A stretch of 64,000 nt of DNA, taken from Vitrella brassicaformis (lineage: Eukaryota > Sar > Vitrellaceae). Under the pieces are notes generated by a model. It saw only the letters and a program-made list of their open reading frames with translations, had not been told where the DNA came from and ran no database searches. Each line of letters starts with the position of its first letter. Position 1 is the stretch's first letter. The stretch spans positions 1 through 64,000 of the forward strand of contig CDMY01000452.1 of assembly GCA_001179505.1 (NCBI GenBank), in the 5' to 3' direction. This document shows, piece by piece, positions 1-13,900 of this stretch. The translations under genes and the position numbers were made by a program.

Positions 1-60
1 GGGGGAGCGTCTTGGCCTTCAGCAGCTCGCTGATCGGCGGCAGCAGCCGCACACACTGTG
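1..60 (-). pseudogene. Fragment matching a GCN1 exon
   Basis: About 50 bases here are nearly identical to positions 4096-4147 inside the GCN1 gene, in the same orientation. On the minus strand the fragment would encode the short stretch ending in SELLKAKTLP. Similarity stops near 55 and runs into low-complexity DNA belonging to the repeat unit. The window edge hides what lies to the left, so this could be the end of a longer duplicated GCN1 segment, a stranded exon, or an assembly artefact. It has no splice context on its right side. Confidence 0.7.
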
Positions 61-3000
61 TGTGCTGGTATAGCATCGGTATGTGCAGCGGTCGACCAGC
101 GATGATATGAGACCGATTCACTTCAGTCAGTGGCCGTCCGTCTGTGTCTGTCAGCGTATGAGACCTCCAAACACACAGAAAGTCAGATCAACGCGAGAGC
201 AGCCGGCCAACACACACACACACACACAGACAGACAGATGTCTGTCCTTCCTGAATGACTTAGCGGATGTGATGTCCGTTTGTTCCCCACACACCACCGC
301 CCACCTCTGTGTGTGTGAAACCACATGCAGCCCTCATTTGGCGGCTCTCACAGACGCCAATCGGCCAGACGACATCACCAAAGACAGAGCACTCACAGGG
401 GCAGCACAGTGAGAGACAGAGACACACGACACGAACGCAGCCGTCAGTCAGACAGCCAGACACTCAACCACACACCAGAGTCACAAGCTTCGCCCCTCCC
501 GCTGTCTGTCAGCCCAAAGACACCCATGGCTGAGTGCACCGAGAGAGAGAGACGCCTTCTGTCCTCCCGAACGACACAATACATCAGCACGACCCGATGG
601 CCTACCTGTCTGTCTGTCTGTGTGCGATCGCTGACCAAATGCCCCCCTCCCACCCTCCCTCGCTAGATGGACTGTACAGATGTGTGTGTGTGTGTGTGTG
701 TGATAGAGACCCCAACACACAAGCGGTCTGACCACTGCAGACGGACATGACTGCATCCTCCCCTCTCCCCAGACAGTTAGTCCACCACCCACCCACAATC
801 ACTCACGAGTGTCCCCCACACCCAATGCGGCAGACAGACAGACGGACAGACAGATAGACAGACGGACATGACGACCGCTCAGCCATTCCCACAGGCGGCC
901 GGCTGTCTGCCTTCGCCCCCTCTCACACACACCAATCGGCCAGTCAGGCGGATCGCATCAACGGCCCCACGAAAGCATCGCACAGACTGCCTGGGCCGCT
1001 CGCACATTCGCGAGACAGAGAGAGCCAACCAGCCACACAGAAATCAATCACCACACCCCCTCCCCTCTCTGTCAGTCAGACCTCCACGGAAACAGACACA
1101 CTGACCCACCCCGCCGCCACACACAAAGCTGAGCCGACTCGCGTGTCGGGCACATGTGTTCTCTGCCTGCGTGTCTGCACATAAGAAAAACACCAGCATG
1201 CAGCCCTCACGTTATCGCCTCACTGAACCGCACACACGCTACGCCGATATCGCCCCCCTCACTCTCTTTGTATGTCTGTGTGCATTTGCCCCCTCTCACA
1301 CACACCAATCGGTCAGACGACATTCACCACAGAGGGCTGCAAGAGAGAGACCAAGAGAGACACACAACACACACAAGACACACGCAGCTGTCGGTCAGTC
1401 AGATGGCCAAAGACCCACACACACAGAGAGAGAGGGACATCCGAGAGGCACACACAACGCATTCAGGCAAACACAGCGGCCGTCATCACCGCACCCCCTC
1501 CCCTCTCTCTGTCAGCGGCCCGCACAGACACACTGCCCCGCTCGCCCCCGGCCATTTCGTTTATGTCACGTCTGCACACACACTGACAGACAGCGAGACC
1601 ACACGAAACATAACGTCGTCCCTGCACATAAAAAAAGCAGCGTCCATCTCACTCTGTGGGTGGGGGTGGGGGGGTGTAAGTGAATTAGGCGCACAACAGA
1701 CACATCATGAGGCTCTCCCTTCCCCCTCTCCCGCTGACGCTCAGAGTCTAATAACCTCACAGAAATCAGCGTCACATACTGCGTTGGGATTATAATCGCA
1801 GTCACTATCGTCCAAGCATTGGACACAACGGTTGTCGAGTACTGTGTCTTGCTGCTTACACCGGGGCTGGAAAGATTCAAAGCAGTCCTCATCTTCAAAG
1901 CAGCTAACATACCGCAGTACGCATTTTGCTGTGGCATATCGCCCGGTGCCGCCCTCGTTGAATTCAACCATGATGTCGACATGGTACGTGTCAAACGCCC
2001 TACGTGGCACCACCACAGTCGTAATTGTTTCCCCATTAATGCTGACGGATCCCGTTGTCAATGGTGATCCAGTAGGGATGTCCTGCATTGAGTCCACTCA
2101 TCCACACGGCCGTACACACACCAGGTGCGCTGTGCTTACCACTCGGACCTCAGTCACGGGGGAGGGACTCGTCTCACCCACGACACCACCGAGGAATTCA
2201 GCCACTGCGATTACACCGGGAGCAGCATTCGCAGTACCGTCGGGCAGCGACTGAATGACCCCGATTTGAGACTGACACGACACACGAGTGCACACCACCC
2301 GCCCCCCGTGTGTGTCCAATGATGGACGGCCTTGATGGGTTCAGTGCCGTTGAGTGCGCACCTGGCCCCGGCCTTCGATGATGGTCGGTATGCCATTGGT
2401 TTCACATTTGTCCTCTTCGTCTTCAAACTGTGCCTTGGAACACACACATCTGCAGGCAAACAGACAGGACAGTGTCATGCAGCCACGGGTGTCAAAAGGT
2501 CATGGGCGTGTGAGCGTACACGACGTTTCCCGGGTGCAATCGCCTCTTCTCGGCCCCGGCCGCGGTGTCATTGCCGCTGGTCAAGGTGGGCGCTGTGTTG
2601 GGGCGGAGGAGGCCGGCACCACTCGCGGCACAGCGGCACCAGCCACGGGGGAAAGGCTGACAACACACATAGACGGCCAGAGAGCACACCAGACAGACAG
2701 ACAGACAGACAGGTGTAAGAGTGGTGTGGTGTGTGAGGGCAGTGCCCACCTGCCAGTGAGACCACGAGCCACATGACGGCAGGGGATCCGGACAGCACAG
2801 ACGACCGCATCACTGAGGCCTCCTTGGTCAGTGGGTGGGAGGAGGGAGGGCGACTGAAGGCGGCAAGAGAGAACACAACAAGGACCGCTTCGCCGACGGA
2901 CACAGGCAAAGGGATTTGCCAGTGGCCGTTAACGTTGGAATGACCGGCACATTGTTTCGGCGCGGCCAGGTTGACGGAGCTCTTCTGGCCTCCTGATGGG

Positions 3001-3250
3001 GCGTTTCTTTGCCCTTCGTCTGTTGACAAAGTGCTCTCCTCCTTTGAGTCTTCTGCCCGCCCCCCTTCCCCCCCGGCGGCTGTCCTTTGAAGCCTTCAGC
3101 AGCCCCCGCCGCCGCGGCCCTGCTGCTCGTCGTCACACCGCCCCGGTGAGCTCTCACACACGTCTGGCCGAACATGGCCACAGCACATCGAGCACACTGC
3201 GTGTGTCCCTCAGCAACACACACGCTGCCGTGTCTCTAGAGCTCTCTCCC
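61..3250 (-). repeat. Repeat unit, copy 1 (inverted)
   Basis: This block carries copy 1 of a cysteine-rich gene plus homologous flanks. Read on the minus strand it matches 17600-20230 (copy 2) and 40110-42240 (copy 3). Shared marks are the segment around 3120-3180 (matching 17625-17690), the coding exons at 1741-2810, and the downstream microsatellite flank with recurring CAGA, GTCT and CA tracts. The flank also contains internal duplications: a block near 300-400 resembles one near 1160-1340. A segment near 185-225 matches copy 3 (42185-42225) in the opposite relative orientation, so boundaries are ragged. Confidence 0.7.
1741..2810 (-). pseudogene. Cys-rich secreted family, copy 1 (frameshifted)
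   Basis: Five exons are recognisable by comparison with copies 2 and 3: 2810-2750, 2656-2520, 2449-2362, 2271-2140 and 2082-1741. Exon 1 encodes MRSSVLSG followed by a hydrophobic core, a likely signal peptide. Exon 3 has a CSKAQF...GRGQ block, exon 4 a GVIAVAE block. Exon 5 encodes a beta-like segment followed by repeated C-x-D-D/E-D-C motifs (CFEDEDC, CLDDSDC) and a stop. Exon 2 lacks two bases relative to the other copies, near 2624, which breaks the frame of the GAGLLRPNTAP segment. Unless an alternative splice restores it, this copy cannot make the full protein. No known family was recognised. Confidence 0.55.
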
Positions 3251-3676
3251 TCTCTCTTGTCAGTGGTTGCTGTGTGAGGACTACACAAAGGCACATCGGT
3301 GGCCGCCTACTTCATTGCGACACGACTGCGCTGTCAGTGAGGGCAGATCGACGCGATGGTGTTCGCGAAGCTCTCCCTATCTGCCGGCCCTGGCTCACAG
3401 CTGATGAAGGCATTCCATTAAATACTCCAAGACACAGACAGTCACACCGGAGCACCTCCCAGCCTCCCAGCTGGACCCACACACCACCGCACAGCCTGCG
3501 CATTCCGCGCATGGCCGTCAATGGTCTGTCTGCCCGGCCCCCCACAGACGAACGTACGACTATACACCCCTGCCGACATCTCTCCCTCTCCATGCAATGA
3601 GAACAGCCCCACGTCACAAACACGATTACACCCAACACGCGCACACGCGATTCATCTGTGTGTCTGCGTCGGCCAG

Positions 3677-6600
3677 TCACTCGTTGCCGCCGTCGCCATC
3701 CGACACCTCCGTGTCTGAGGTGTCCTTCTCGAACCGCGCCAGCACCCTCTGTGTGTAGCTGACCAAAAACTGCCGGTCGGCCTCACTCTCGAACACCCAA
3801 GACGGCAGATCCGATATCAGCCGAGTCTGCTCGGCCCGCACACGCAGGCCGTAGAAGAGACCCCGCTCACCCTGCACGGACACACACAAGGATGAGAGAC
3901 AGCATCATGCCGCTGTGTGTGTGTGTGTGTGGGAGGGGGGCGTGTGGCTGACCAGGAGCTTTGCGGCGGGGTTGGTGCCGCGGATGGCCAAGTAGAGGGG
4001 CGGGACGACGGTCGTCAGCAGGTCTGGGTGGGGCGGCTGCCTTGGGTGTTTGCACAGCCGCTTCATGCCCTTGAGGGCGTCGAGGCACTCAGCCAGCGGG
4101 AGCGTCTTGGCCTTCAGCAGCTCGCTGATGGCCGGCAGCAGCCGCACACACGTGTCCCGCGCCTTAAGGCCATCATCGCCGCCAAGCCTGCACAAACAAA
4201 TCGAGCAGACATCGATGCGCCTGTGTCGGTGCGTGTGTGGTCTCTCCGTGGTCACTTGGCGAGTTTGCACAGGTTTGCGAAGGCCTTGAGTGCGGCCCGT
4301 TTGGTGCGCGGCAGCTCGGTGCCGCTGGAGATGACCTGTGTGAGCCCCTCCACCAGCCTGTCCGACACGTCGGCTGCGATGATCTTGTCCCAGCCTTGTG
4401 GCAGGGCCAGCAAAGCGGCAGCCGCCAGCACCATACCCTGAGCACCGCCACGCAATGCTACCACACTCATGGCGTCGGACTGTCTGTGTGTGTCGAGTGG
4501 GGTAGGTACCTCTCTCGTGGCGGCATCGGACGACGAGAAGGAGTAGATAATGTCCTCAGACAACACCTGGATGAGGTGGATGAAGAGATCGCACACACAC
4601 ACCCCAATGAAATCGGTCTCTCGTGTGGATGCTGGTCGTCGTGTGCGCACCTTGTCGGCTTCCTGTTGGTCCATGTGCAGTCCAATAAGAGCAGCCAGCG
4701 CGTCGGCAGCCGCCTGGCGCGTCGTCTCCTCGTTGTCCTTTGTAGACCCACACGCAGACAAGTGAAGAGCACCACAGAAAGACAGCAAACACCTTAGTCT
4801 CGGGCTGTCTGGCGGTGGCGGTGGCTGGCTCGGTGTACCCGGGCTTTCAGCAATTGGAATGCGGTCTGCTCGACTTTGGGTCTGACGGCAGCCGGGGCGG
4901 CACTCGGCAGCTTCCGCAACACCGATGCGAGCGCCTGCATGTACCCGCCGCGAATGCTGATGTCCTGACGGCGACCACCACACCAACCCACACGCACACA
5001 CACACATTTGGCTGCTCCTCTGACACTGTGCCTAAGCCGACCTCACCGTGGCAGTGTTGGCGGCCTCCTTGCAGAGCTCGTTGAGCAGGGGCTCCGTGCG
5101 TGCGCCAGGGAGGGCGGCCAGGGCCCCCAGCGACGCACCGCTCCGTCGCCTGACGAACTCGCCGCCCTGGGGGTCACCCAACGCCTTGAGGAAGGTCGAC
5201 TGCAGCTGAGGCAGGAAGGGCTTTAGCGTCGCGCCACCGCGGTCCAGCAACGCTCTGACAGACAGACACACACAGGGAGGGAGGGAGTACACAAACGAGG
5301 GAAATGATGACTGTGTGTGTGTGTTTGGTGTACTGTACCTGAGTGCTTCGAGGATGGCGGCCTTGACGTTGGCGGGGAATCTGTCGCCGAGGATACGGAT
5401 GAGGGGCCCCGCCAGTTTGGTGGCCCACGGCTTGAGCGCCACGGGGTCCATGTGCTTGACCATCTCACCTAAACCACACACACAGACACATGGGTGCGGT
5501 GGTTTGCGAGTGTGTGGTTCCCTTAGGTTGCCCACCGAGTCCCTTGGCGGCGACTTCTCGGTCGTCGGGCTTCCCGTACATCAGTGCTTGCTGAGAAACA
5601 CACACACAGACACAGACACAGACACAGACACACATGCATTCGGCGGCTGTGTGTTGGTCGGATGGATCCCACCTGGTATACTGGTTGCAGCGCCTCGACG
5701 GCCGCCTTGAGGTTGAGGCCATCCAGCACGATGCCCTCCTCACGACCGCTCAGCGGATCGCTCACCAACTTGAACACCTCTCCACGCAACTGCACACACA
5801 ACGCAGCGGAGAAGTGTCCATCCATCCATCCATCGGTGCCTTTCACCCTCCCTCCCTCCCTCCCTCCCACCTCAGTGACGTAGTTGGCGAATGTCTCCTT
5901 GGACACGGCCTTGGTGAGTGCAAGCAGCGCGTCGGCTCCCTTGGCGAGGGCGTCGCTGTCGGGGTCGGCCAGAGCCACCGGCACAATGACGGGCAGCAAC
6001 ACCTGCACGTACTCACCCAACGGCACCTGACAGACAGACAGACAGACAAACCATGGACGGCGCCAGACCACACACTCATCCTATCCTCAGCCTGCCTACC
6101 CACCTTGTTCTCAGCGGCCACGTCGAAGAATCGCGCCATGAGGCTGCCCAGGAGGGCCCTCTTGACGGGGTTGAGGGCGTCTTCCTCCACCGGCCCATCC
6201 CGCTTGACGCCCCCGGCAGAGCGGTCGATGAGCGGCCTGCCCTCCTGCAGCATAGTGCCCAGCTGCCCCAGCAAAGAGTGGGCGCCGTCCGACGTCACAC
6301 GGTGGAAGAGCTTGTTGGCCGTGCTGCCGATTTCCTCGCGGAAGATGCTCGTCGCCACATCGACGTCGAGGCCATTCTCTGAGGCCAGGGAGCAAGCAGA
6401 GGGTCAGCAGCTGGTGGGTGGGTCTTCTCTTTGGTGTGTCGAGTCGTGCCTTTGATGAATTGTGTGTCTTGGTTGATTGCTGCGGCGTCCACGAGTGCCG
6501 GCAGGATGCGCGTGAAGGAGTTGTGCACCACATTGGGGTTGGTCGCTGACGCCACACACCCCAACGCGCGAATCTGACCAACAAACAGTCCGTCACAACA

Positions 6601-7900
6601 GGCAGCCAATTTCTCTGTGTGTCCTCTGTGTGTGTGTTGACGAGCACAGGCACCTTCATGACGTCGTATGGCTGTTTGAGCACGGTGCCGTAGAAGGACG
6701 GCAGAATGCCGTGCGGCTCCTCGCGAATGAGCAGCTCCAGGCTGTGCAGGATGGCCTCGTGGGTGTCGCTGGCGCTCGCCACGTCGTAGACAGGCGGGGA
6801 GAAGAGCTGATCCATCAGCCATGGCAACACCTGCCCACCACACACACACACACACACACAAACACGTGAAGACGAGCGTCCTTTCCTTGGTCAGCCAGGC
6901 ACTGACCTGCTCGAGGACGAGTGGCGAGTTCTTCTCGTACAGCTTGGCGGCGCAGTGCGTGGCGGTCTCCCGCACGCGGCCCTCGGTGTCGCAGAGGACC
7001 TTCCTGACGGTGGGCAGGAGCACCTGGCTGTACTCGGCCAGGAGTGCCTTGGGGGCCGCCTCGATCACCTCACCCAGCCCGATACACACGCCGCGACGCG
7101 TGTGCCACTCGCTGCTCTCGAGCGTCTGGGGCCATCGGAGAAGGAAGCACACACACACACACACAGAGGGAGGGAGGGAGGGAGTGGTTTGTGGTGGAGA
7201 GGTTGATTCTCGTCCGTCTGAGACTGACTTGTGCGAAGATTGGCATGAGGTCCGGCAGGACGCGGTCGCCGAGCTTCTGCACCAGGTCACCCACACACCG
7301 GCCCGCCACACTACGCACACACACAGAAACACAAAGAGAGAGAGATGGGAGGAGGGTGTCTGTGGTTTGGTGTGAGTGCGTACGTCTGTTTCTCGCGTGA
7401 CTCTGATCCCAGGTTTTGGATGAGTCTCTTCATGAGGATGGGCAGCAGCTCCTTGAGCGTCTTGGGCGTGTTGCTCACCACACTCTTCCACACCTGCACA
7501 CCGCACACAACACAACACACACAACACAATATAACATGGGCGTCCACGCACAGCCATCCATCCAGCCATCCATGTGTGTGAGAGTGCTCACACTGCCGGC
7601 AGTGCTGCGGACGACCAGGTTGTCATCAGACCTGCACACACATACACACAGATGGACCAACCATCCCTCATGTGTGTGTGTGTGTTTCTGGCCGCACGGC
7701 GTACCTGACGATGTAGAGCGATGAGAGGAGGAAGGCCCGCCTCTCGCGGCTGAGCACCTCCGACGCCATGAGGTCCTGCGTCGGCTGCAGCGCACCATCG
7801 GCAGACGGGGGCGCGTCCATCGGCCGAAGAATGCGCGTGATCAACGTACCCAACAGCGACACTGACAGATGACCCACCGACAGACCGACCAATACACCAG

Positions 7901-7932
<32 letters not shown>

Positions 7933-10900
7933 GGAGGGAGAGGGAGGGAGAGAGATGAGAGCTTGGCGCCTTTCGCCTTTGTTTTCCCTGACCTGATGCT
8001 TGTCGTATTCTCCAGTCAGGGCTGAAGATGCCCTCCTCGAGAGGCGGCAGCAGCAGGGCCGTGTGTGTGGCGCCGTACTGACCCACCAGCACCTCAGCCG
8101 CGCGGAACGACACGTCCCTCACGGGCTCAGACTCATCCGCCAGGCCGCGAAGCAGCGCGGGCAGCACCTGTGGGACGTACATCTGCACACGCAAAGAGGA
8201 CGAGGGCAACACAGCCATTTCCCTCTCTCTCTCTCTCTCTGTGTGTGTGCGTGTGTGTGGTTGCCTGGAAGCTCTCCCCGAAGGCGATGGGGAGGTAGAC
8301 GAACAGGCCGAGGTAGCCCTCCCGCACTTCGGGCGCCGACTTCTTGTTGGCCGCATTCTCCAAAATCAGCGGCAGAAACTCGTCGAGCTTCTCGGCCCCC
8401 AAAGCCACGAGCACCTCCGACAGCCCGTTGGCGGCCCCGCTGCGCTCGACTGACGAGGAGGACGACTTGAGAGTGGTGAAGAGCCACGGCAGCACGTCGT
8501 CGAGGTGCTCCTCCCCCAGTGCGCCTGCGATGCGGCCGAATGCCTTGGCGGCCACCTGACGGACATCGGGAATGGGGTCGACGAGAGTGCCCTTGAGGTG
8601 GGGGATGATGGCGGGGTAGTAGGGGAGGAAGTCCTTCGGCTCGCGCATGAGCTCCACCATGGAGGCCACGATCTGTGCCGCCTTCTTCTTGGTCTCCGAA
8701 CCGCGCTCGCGCAACGCACGGGTCAGCATGGGACACACCTGCACACACACACACACATGGATGGATGGATGGATGGATGTGTGGTGGGAGAGGGCCGCCC
8801 ACCATTGCGAGTGAGGGCGCGTCGACGGCGTGGACGAAAGAGGTCTCGAGGAGCGCCTGTAGAGCGGTCTTGGTGGCCTTGTCGCTGGGGTTGACCAGCG
8901 ACTCGATCAACACACCCTGCAGACTCTTGATCTCAGGAGTCGTTATCACACTCGCTGCAGCCATGACAGAACAAACACCACAACCAACACACTTACTGGC
9001 TGCTTCCCGTGTGTGTGTATCCCTTGGTAGTGCAGTTCTAACCAATGGTCTTGAGCGCCTTGTCGGCCGAGTCCCTGACTTTGGGGTGGCTGTCCGACAC
9101 GACGTCAGCCAGCGCCGGGACGACCTGCGGGAGGCTGACGGCCAGCTGCTTTGGGGCGCAGTTGACCATAGAGGCCAGGAGCTCGATGGACCCCAGCTTG
9201 GTGCGCCACTGCTTCTCCGTCACCTTGGACAGCAAGGTCGGCAGCACCATCTTGACACCGTGGCCGCTGCACCACCCACACACACACATATGCAGCCGTC
9301 ATTGTGTGTGGGTGTGGGTGTGGGTGTGGTGGGTCAGACCCACCTGAGCCCAGCCATGAGGGACTTGGCGGCTTTCTGTGCGGCGTTGCGAACGTGGATC
9401 GACGTGTCGGAGAAGGCATTCTGATGGATGGAAACGACGAGACCTGTGTTCTGTGGTCTCTCGCGTGTGTCTATGGACTCTCTCTAACTCACGAGCAGAG
9501 TGGGAAGGGTGTGGATGACGAAGGGCTCGAAGAGGCGGCCGAGTGCCTCTGAGAGGGCCTCGAAACACATCAGCGCACCCTGCCGACGCAGCGGCTCCTT
9601 CGGATGCTCAGCACTGATTGGCCAGACAGACGGAGGAGAAGCATGGGGCACGTGCCACCTGTGTGTGTGCGTGTGGCACCGACGCTTCCTGGAGCCGTTT
9701 GATGAGGTCGAATTGCTTGAGAGCCGAGATGCCCAGGCCCTTGACGATCGCACCCACACCCATCGCAGCACCTGAAGGATGAGACATGGAGAAATACACG
9801 GCAAGCATTGCACCGCTGCCGCGGCGTGGTGAGGTGGGCAATCAAGCATACCATTTCTAATGGTGGCGTTGTCATTGGTGAAGGCCTCCTCCAGGAACTT
9901 CTCGAGCGTCATCTGGCTACTGAAGGCCTCTGCAGCACAGCCACCACAACAAGCGATCATCCCTCTGAATGTCTAGTCCATGTGGTGTGTTTCCCCTCTC
10001 TGCCCCACCAGTTTTGGCCTGGTTGCAGGCCTTGACAAGTGGCGCCACCACGTCGGCCACGGCCTTCTGCACCGAAGGGGATGGCGCCTTGGGGTCGAGG
10101 AGGAGGTCGAGCAGCCGGTCCAGCACGGCCACCACCTTGGCGTCACTGGGGTCAATGTACTTGGTCACCGCACCCAAGTACACCGCAGACGCCATCGCTG
10201 CCGCCTCGTTCCTGCACACACCCATGTGTGCCCCACTTTGGTGCGGCGGGGGCGGGGGCGGGGGAGCCTACCTCGATTTGCTGCGGGTTTGTATTTCGAT
10301 TTGTCTTTCGATGATCTCGAGCATGTGTCTGTAGAAGTCCTTGCCGCAGTCCTCGATGAGCGCATGGCCCACCGACAAGACGCACTTGCGCAGAGGGCTG
10401 TCGGGGTCTTCTCGCACGTCGGGCTGCTCCATCCCACACCTGCACACACACCACACACACACACCATAGACAGACAGATGGTGAGCCGCTCACAGATGTG
10501 TGTTGTGCGTGTGTGGCTGCTGGGTACTCGAATATGAGTTTGAACATCTCTGCGATCTGTTCCTCGGTGGTGATGAGGCCCTTCTTGGTCAGCGCCACCA
10601 GGGCATAACACACACCCTCGCGCACACGACCTGCACAGACGCAAATCAAAGCGGTCCACACGCGCCGCCATTGACAAAAGTTTGGTTGGGCGTGTTCTTT
10701 CGCCGACCTCCTTTCTGAACGAAAAGGCGTGCGAGGGCGGTGAGTGTCTGGTTGACGTGGGCCTCTGCCGCCGACTCCTCTTCATCCTCCTCCTCCTCTC
10801 CATCCTCTTCACCTTCTCCTTCACGCTCTTCCTTCTCGTCGGCTGGGAGCCGGTCCTTCAGCAGGTGTGACAACGCATCGGCAGTCTGCACACACACAGA

Positions 10901-13900
10901 GAGAGAGAGAGAGGGACGGGGGTGTGGCTCTCGTCTGTGTGCTGGGAGGGGCTGGGGAGAAGAGGCATACCATTTTCTGGAAGACGGTGGACTGTGCGCT
11001 CAGGAAGTCGTAGAAGGACGCCTCGCTGCCGATGTCGGGCTCGATGTCCCACTTCTCCAGCAGATCGCCGGCCGCCTTAGCCGTCGCCTGCAGGGGCAAA
11101 ACAAGAAGACATCACACAACGCACAAAGACACACCTGCTGGCTGTGTATGTGTGTGTAGTACCAACCTGGCTCGGGTCGTGTTTGAATACGTAGAGGTAG
11201 GTGGCGATGGGCAGCAGCGACAGCGGGGCCAGGTCCATCGCACGCACCACCGCATTCCGGATGTCGGCGTCGTCCGTCACGCCGATGTCCGCCAGCAGAA
11301 TCAGCGTCAGAGACGTCTCATCGGTTATGAGGTAGCTGCCAATATGCACAGCCACACGTGTGTGCAGGGGCGCGTGGGTGTGTGTCGGTCATGGCACCTG
11401 CACGCTTCGGCAAGGATGTCCCTGCACACGCGCACGAGAGCGGGGAAGCACTTGAGCGCCCCCCCGACGCACTGCAGCACCTCCTCGCCCTCCATCTGGG
11501 CCCTCAGCTTGAGCTGCAGCGCCAGCAGCTGCAGCGACTGCATGCATGCCTTGTCGCCCGCACGCTCTGGGTCGCTCAGGATGGCTGACACCACCGGCAG
11601 TATCAGGGCCGTGGCTGACGTCGGCAGTGGGGTGCGATCGGACACCTGCAGCACACAGAGTGTTGCGCCAGTGTGATGTCGTGTGGTGTGGTGTGTCTGT
11701 GCGCTTGCTGACTCACCGTTGCGAGTAGCTGGATGGTGTGGTCGTCAACGGGCTTCTGCAGCGCCACGCGCACAAGCGCATCAGGCAAGTACGACCTATG
11801 CGGCACAGCAGCAGCAGGCAGCAGCACGTCGGCCATGACCCGCAGCGCCTTGAGGGTCGCCATGACGGTCAGGGGGCTGCCCAGCAGCCGCTGCAGCTGA
11901 GGCACTATCAATCCAGCCTGGCGACCGAAGGCCTCCGGGTGGGCGCGGCACAGCCTTGCGAGGCCGTCGATGGCGTAGGTGGAGTGGTCGAGAGTGCGCT
12001 GAATGCGTCTGCGTATCTCCGTCTGCTCGTTGAGCTGGTGCTCCTCGATCTCCTTCTTGGTGAGGGGGCGGTGGGGGGCACCGGCAGCTGAGGGTTTCTT
12101 GCCGCCACCGGCACCGCCCTTTGCTGACGGCTTGGGAGCGGCAGATGGCTTCGACTGCGTGAAGGCGAGCAGAAGCACACACAGACAGAGAGGCACCATT
12201 GTCGCATTGTCTCGTGCCTCTGTGCTGTGCTGTGCTGTGCTGACGGGTATTTGTGAAGGGTCGTAGTCTTCGCCATAGAGAGCGGTAAGGTGTTTGTTTC
12301 GCTTGACGTTCTTCTGCTCCACCGCCTGTGCGATGTACACGCCCTCCTCGACGTAGAGGATGCCCTCGGGGGCGAAGTAGATGGGCAGGTGCTCCGGGTC
12401 CTCGCCGCAGATGTCATCCACGTAAAGCTGCGAAGTCAGGTCGCCACACAGACCCTCAGCCGCCTCCAGACACGAGCTCGCCTGCACAACAGACACCGAA
12501 TTGTGGATTCCCTGTCTGTCTCTTTCTCTTTTTCTCTGTGTTGCCCCTTACCGTTGCCATGGATTCGGCCTTGAGCAGCCGGAAGGTCTCGATGACGGCC
12601 AGACAAGCGTCCCTGTACCCCGTGACGTCCTTGCCCTCGATGCTGCCGCCTTTGGCCACCGCCCGCCTCACCGCCCCCCAATGGGGAAAGTCCCCCCACT
12701 CACGCACCATCATCTTGACGTACTGCATGCGGGACACATCGCACGACCCCGTCAGAGGGTGGCACATGCACAGCAGCGCAACCGCCGTCAAGTCCGGGCC
12801 GATGACGTGTGGAAGGGAGGCGCCCAGCGGCTCCATTCCGGGAGGCGGGGGCGGGGCGGTCGGGTCGCTGTCGGGAGCTCTCCGGCCGCAGATGCGCAGG
12901 ATGGCTGTGAGGCAGTACCTGAGCGAGCCGGGGTGAGGGGTGTCGATGTGGTGCTTGTGGCCGTTCTCTTGTTGTGGCGGCAGCGGCTGGCCCCATGGCG
13001 GGGGGGCCTCCTTGTTGATGTGGGCAAGGAGGTTGTAGAAGGCGAGCAGCAGGAGGGTGCCGAGGGCGGGGAAGTCGCTGAGCGAGGCGAGCTCGGCGTG
13101 CAGCCGGAAGGGACGCTGCTTGTCACGGGAGTCACTGATGGCCTGAAAGCCAACAACACACCAACAACACACCAACAATCCGTCCAGCAACCGACGCCCG
13201 TCTCTTTGTCCTGTGACCGACCCCTTTCTGCACGAGCTCCACGATGACGTTGACGAAGGCCCAATGCAGGCCTGTCCACCCCGCGGCCTTGCCGTTGGAC
13301 TCATGGACGGATGGCGGGAGGCGGAATGCATCGGAGGCTATGTCTGTGTTGGCTGGGGCTGGGCAGAGGTCGACGCCGCCGAAGACGGGCGGCCGCCTGT
13401 TGAGCAGCTGCACCAGGAACCGAAGCTGCGATTGAAGCTCCCTGGCTGACGCCTGCAGAGAGAGAGAGAGAGAGAGAGAGAGGTCAGTGGGTGGACGGGA
13501 CAGTGGTGGAAGTGTTTGGCGGCTGACTTTGTGTATGAGCAGTCTTGTGTTGAGGTATGAGCCCTTGTCTGTGAGGATGGTCATGGCCTTGGCGTCGATC
13601 CTATTGGCCACGCCGTCCAGCTGCACGTCGTCCATGTTGAGCAGCACACGCCACACATCCACACACAAACCCCTACACAGCCACGGCACAACACGCCCTA
13701 CAAATGCGTCAGACTGATGGGTGACCTTTCCGCACCTTTTTGTGTGTTTGGCTGTGGCTTGGGGCAGGATGGCCACGAGCGGATCGATGAGCTCCTGCAG
13801 GGCCGAGAGATCGTACGAGAACCGCTCCTTGGCGCACATCATGGACACCAACGCCTAGGCAAAGCAAAGGAGCCGAGTGAGTGAAAGCTCCACCCGTTGG

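Noticed and set aside
83-1800. Several long overlapping reading frames on both strands
   Set aside because: They are products of CA, CAGA and GA repeats in the flank of repeat copy 1 (Thr/His/Arg-rich).
5600-5640. Possible CRISPR-like or satellite array of cagacacagacacagac
   Set aside because: It is a simple microsatellite inside a GCN1 intron; there are no unique spacers and the host is a eukaryote.
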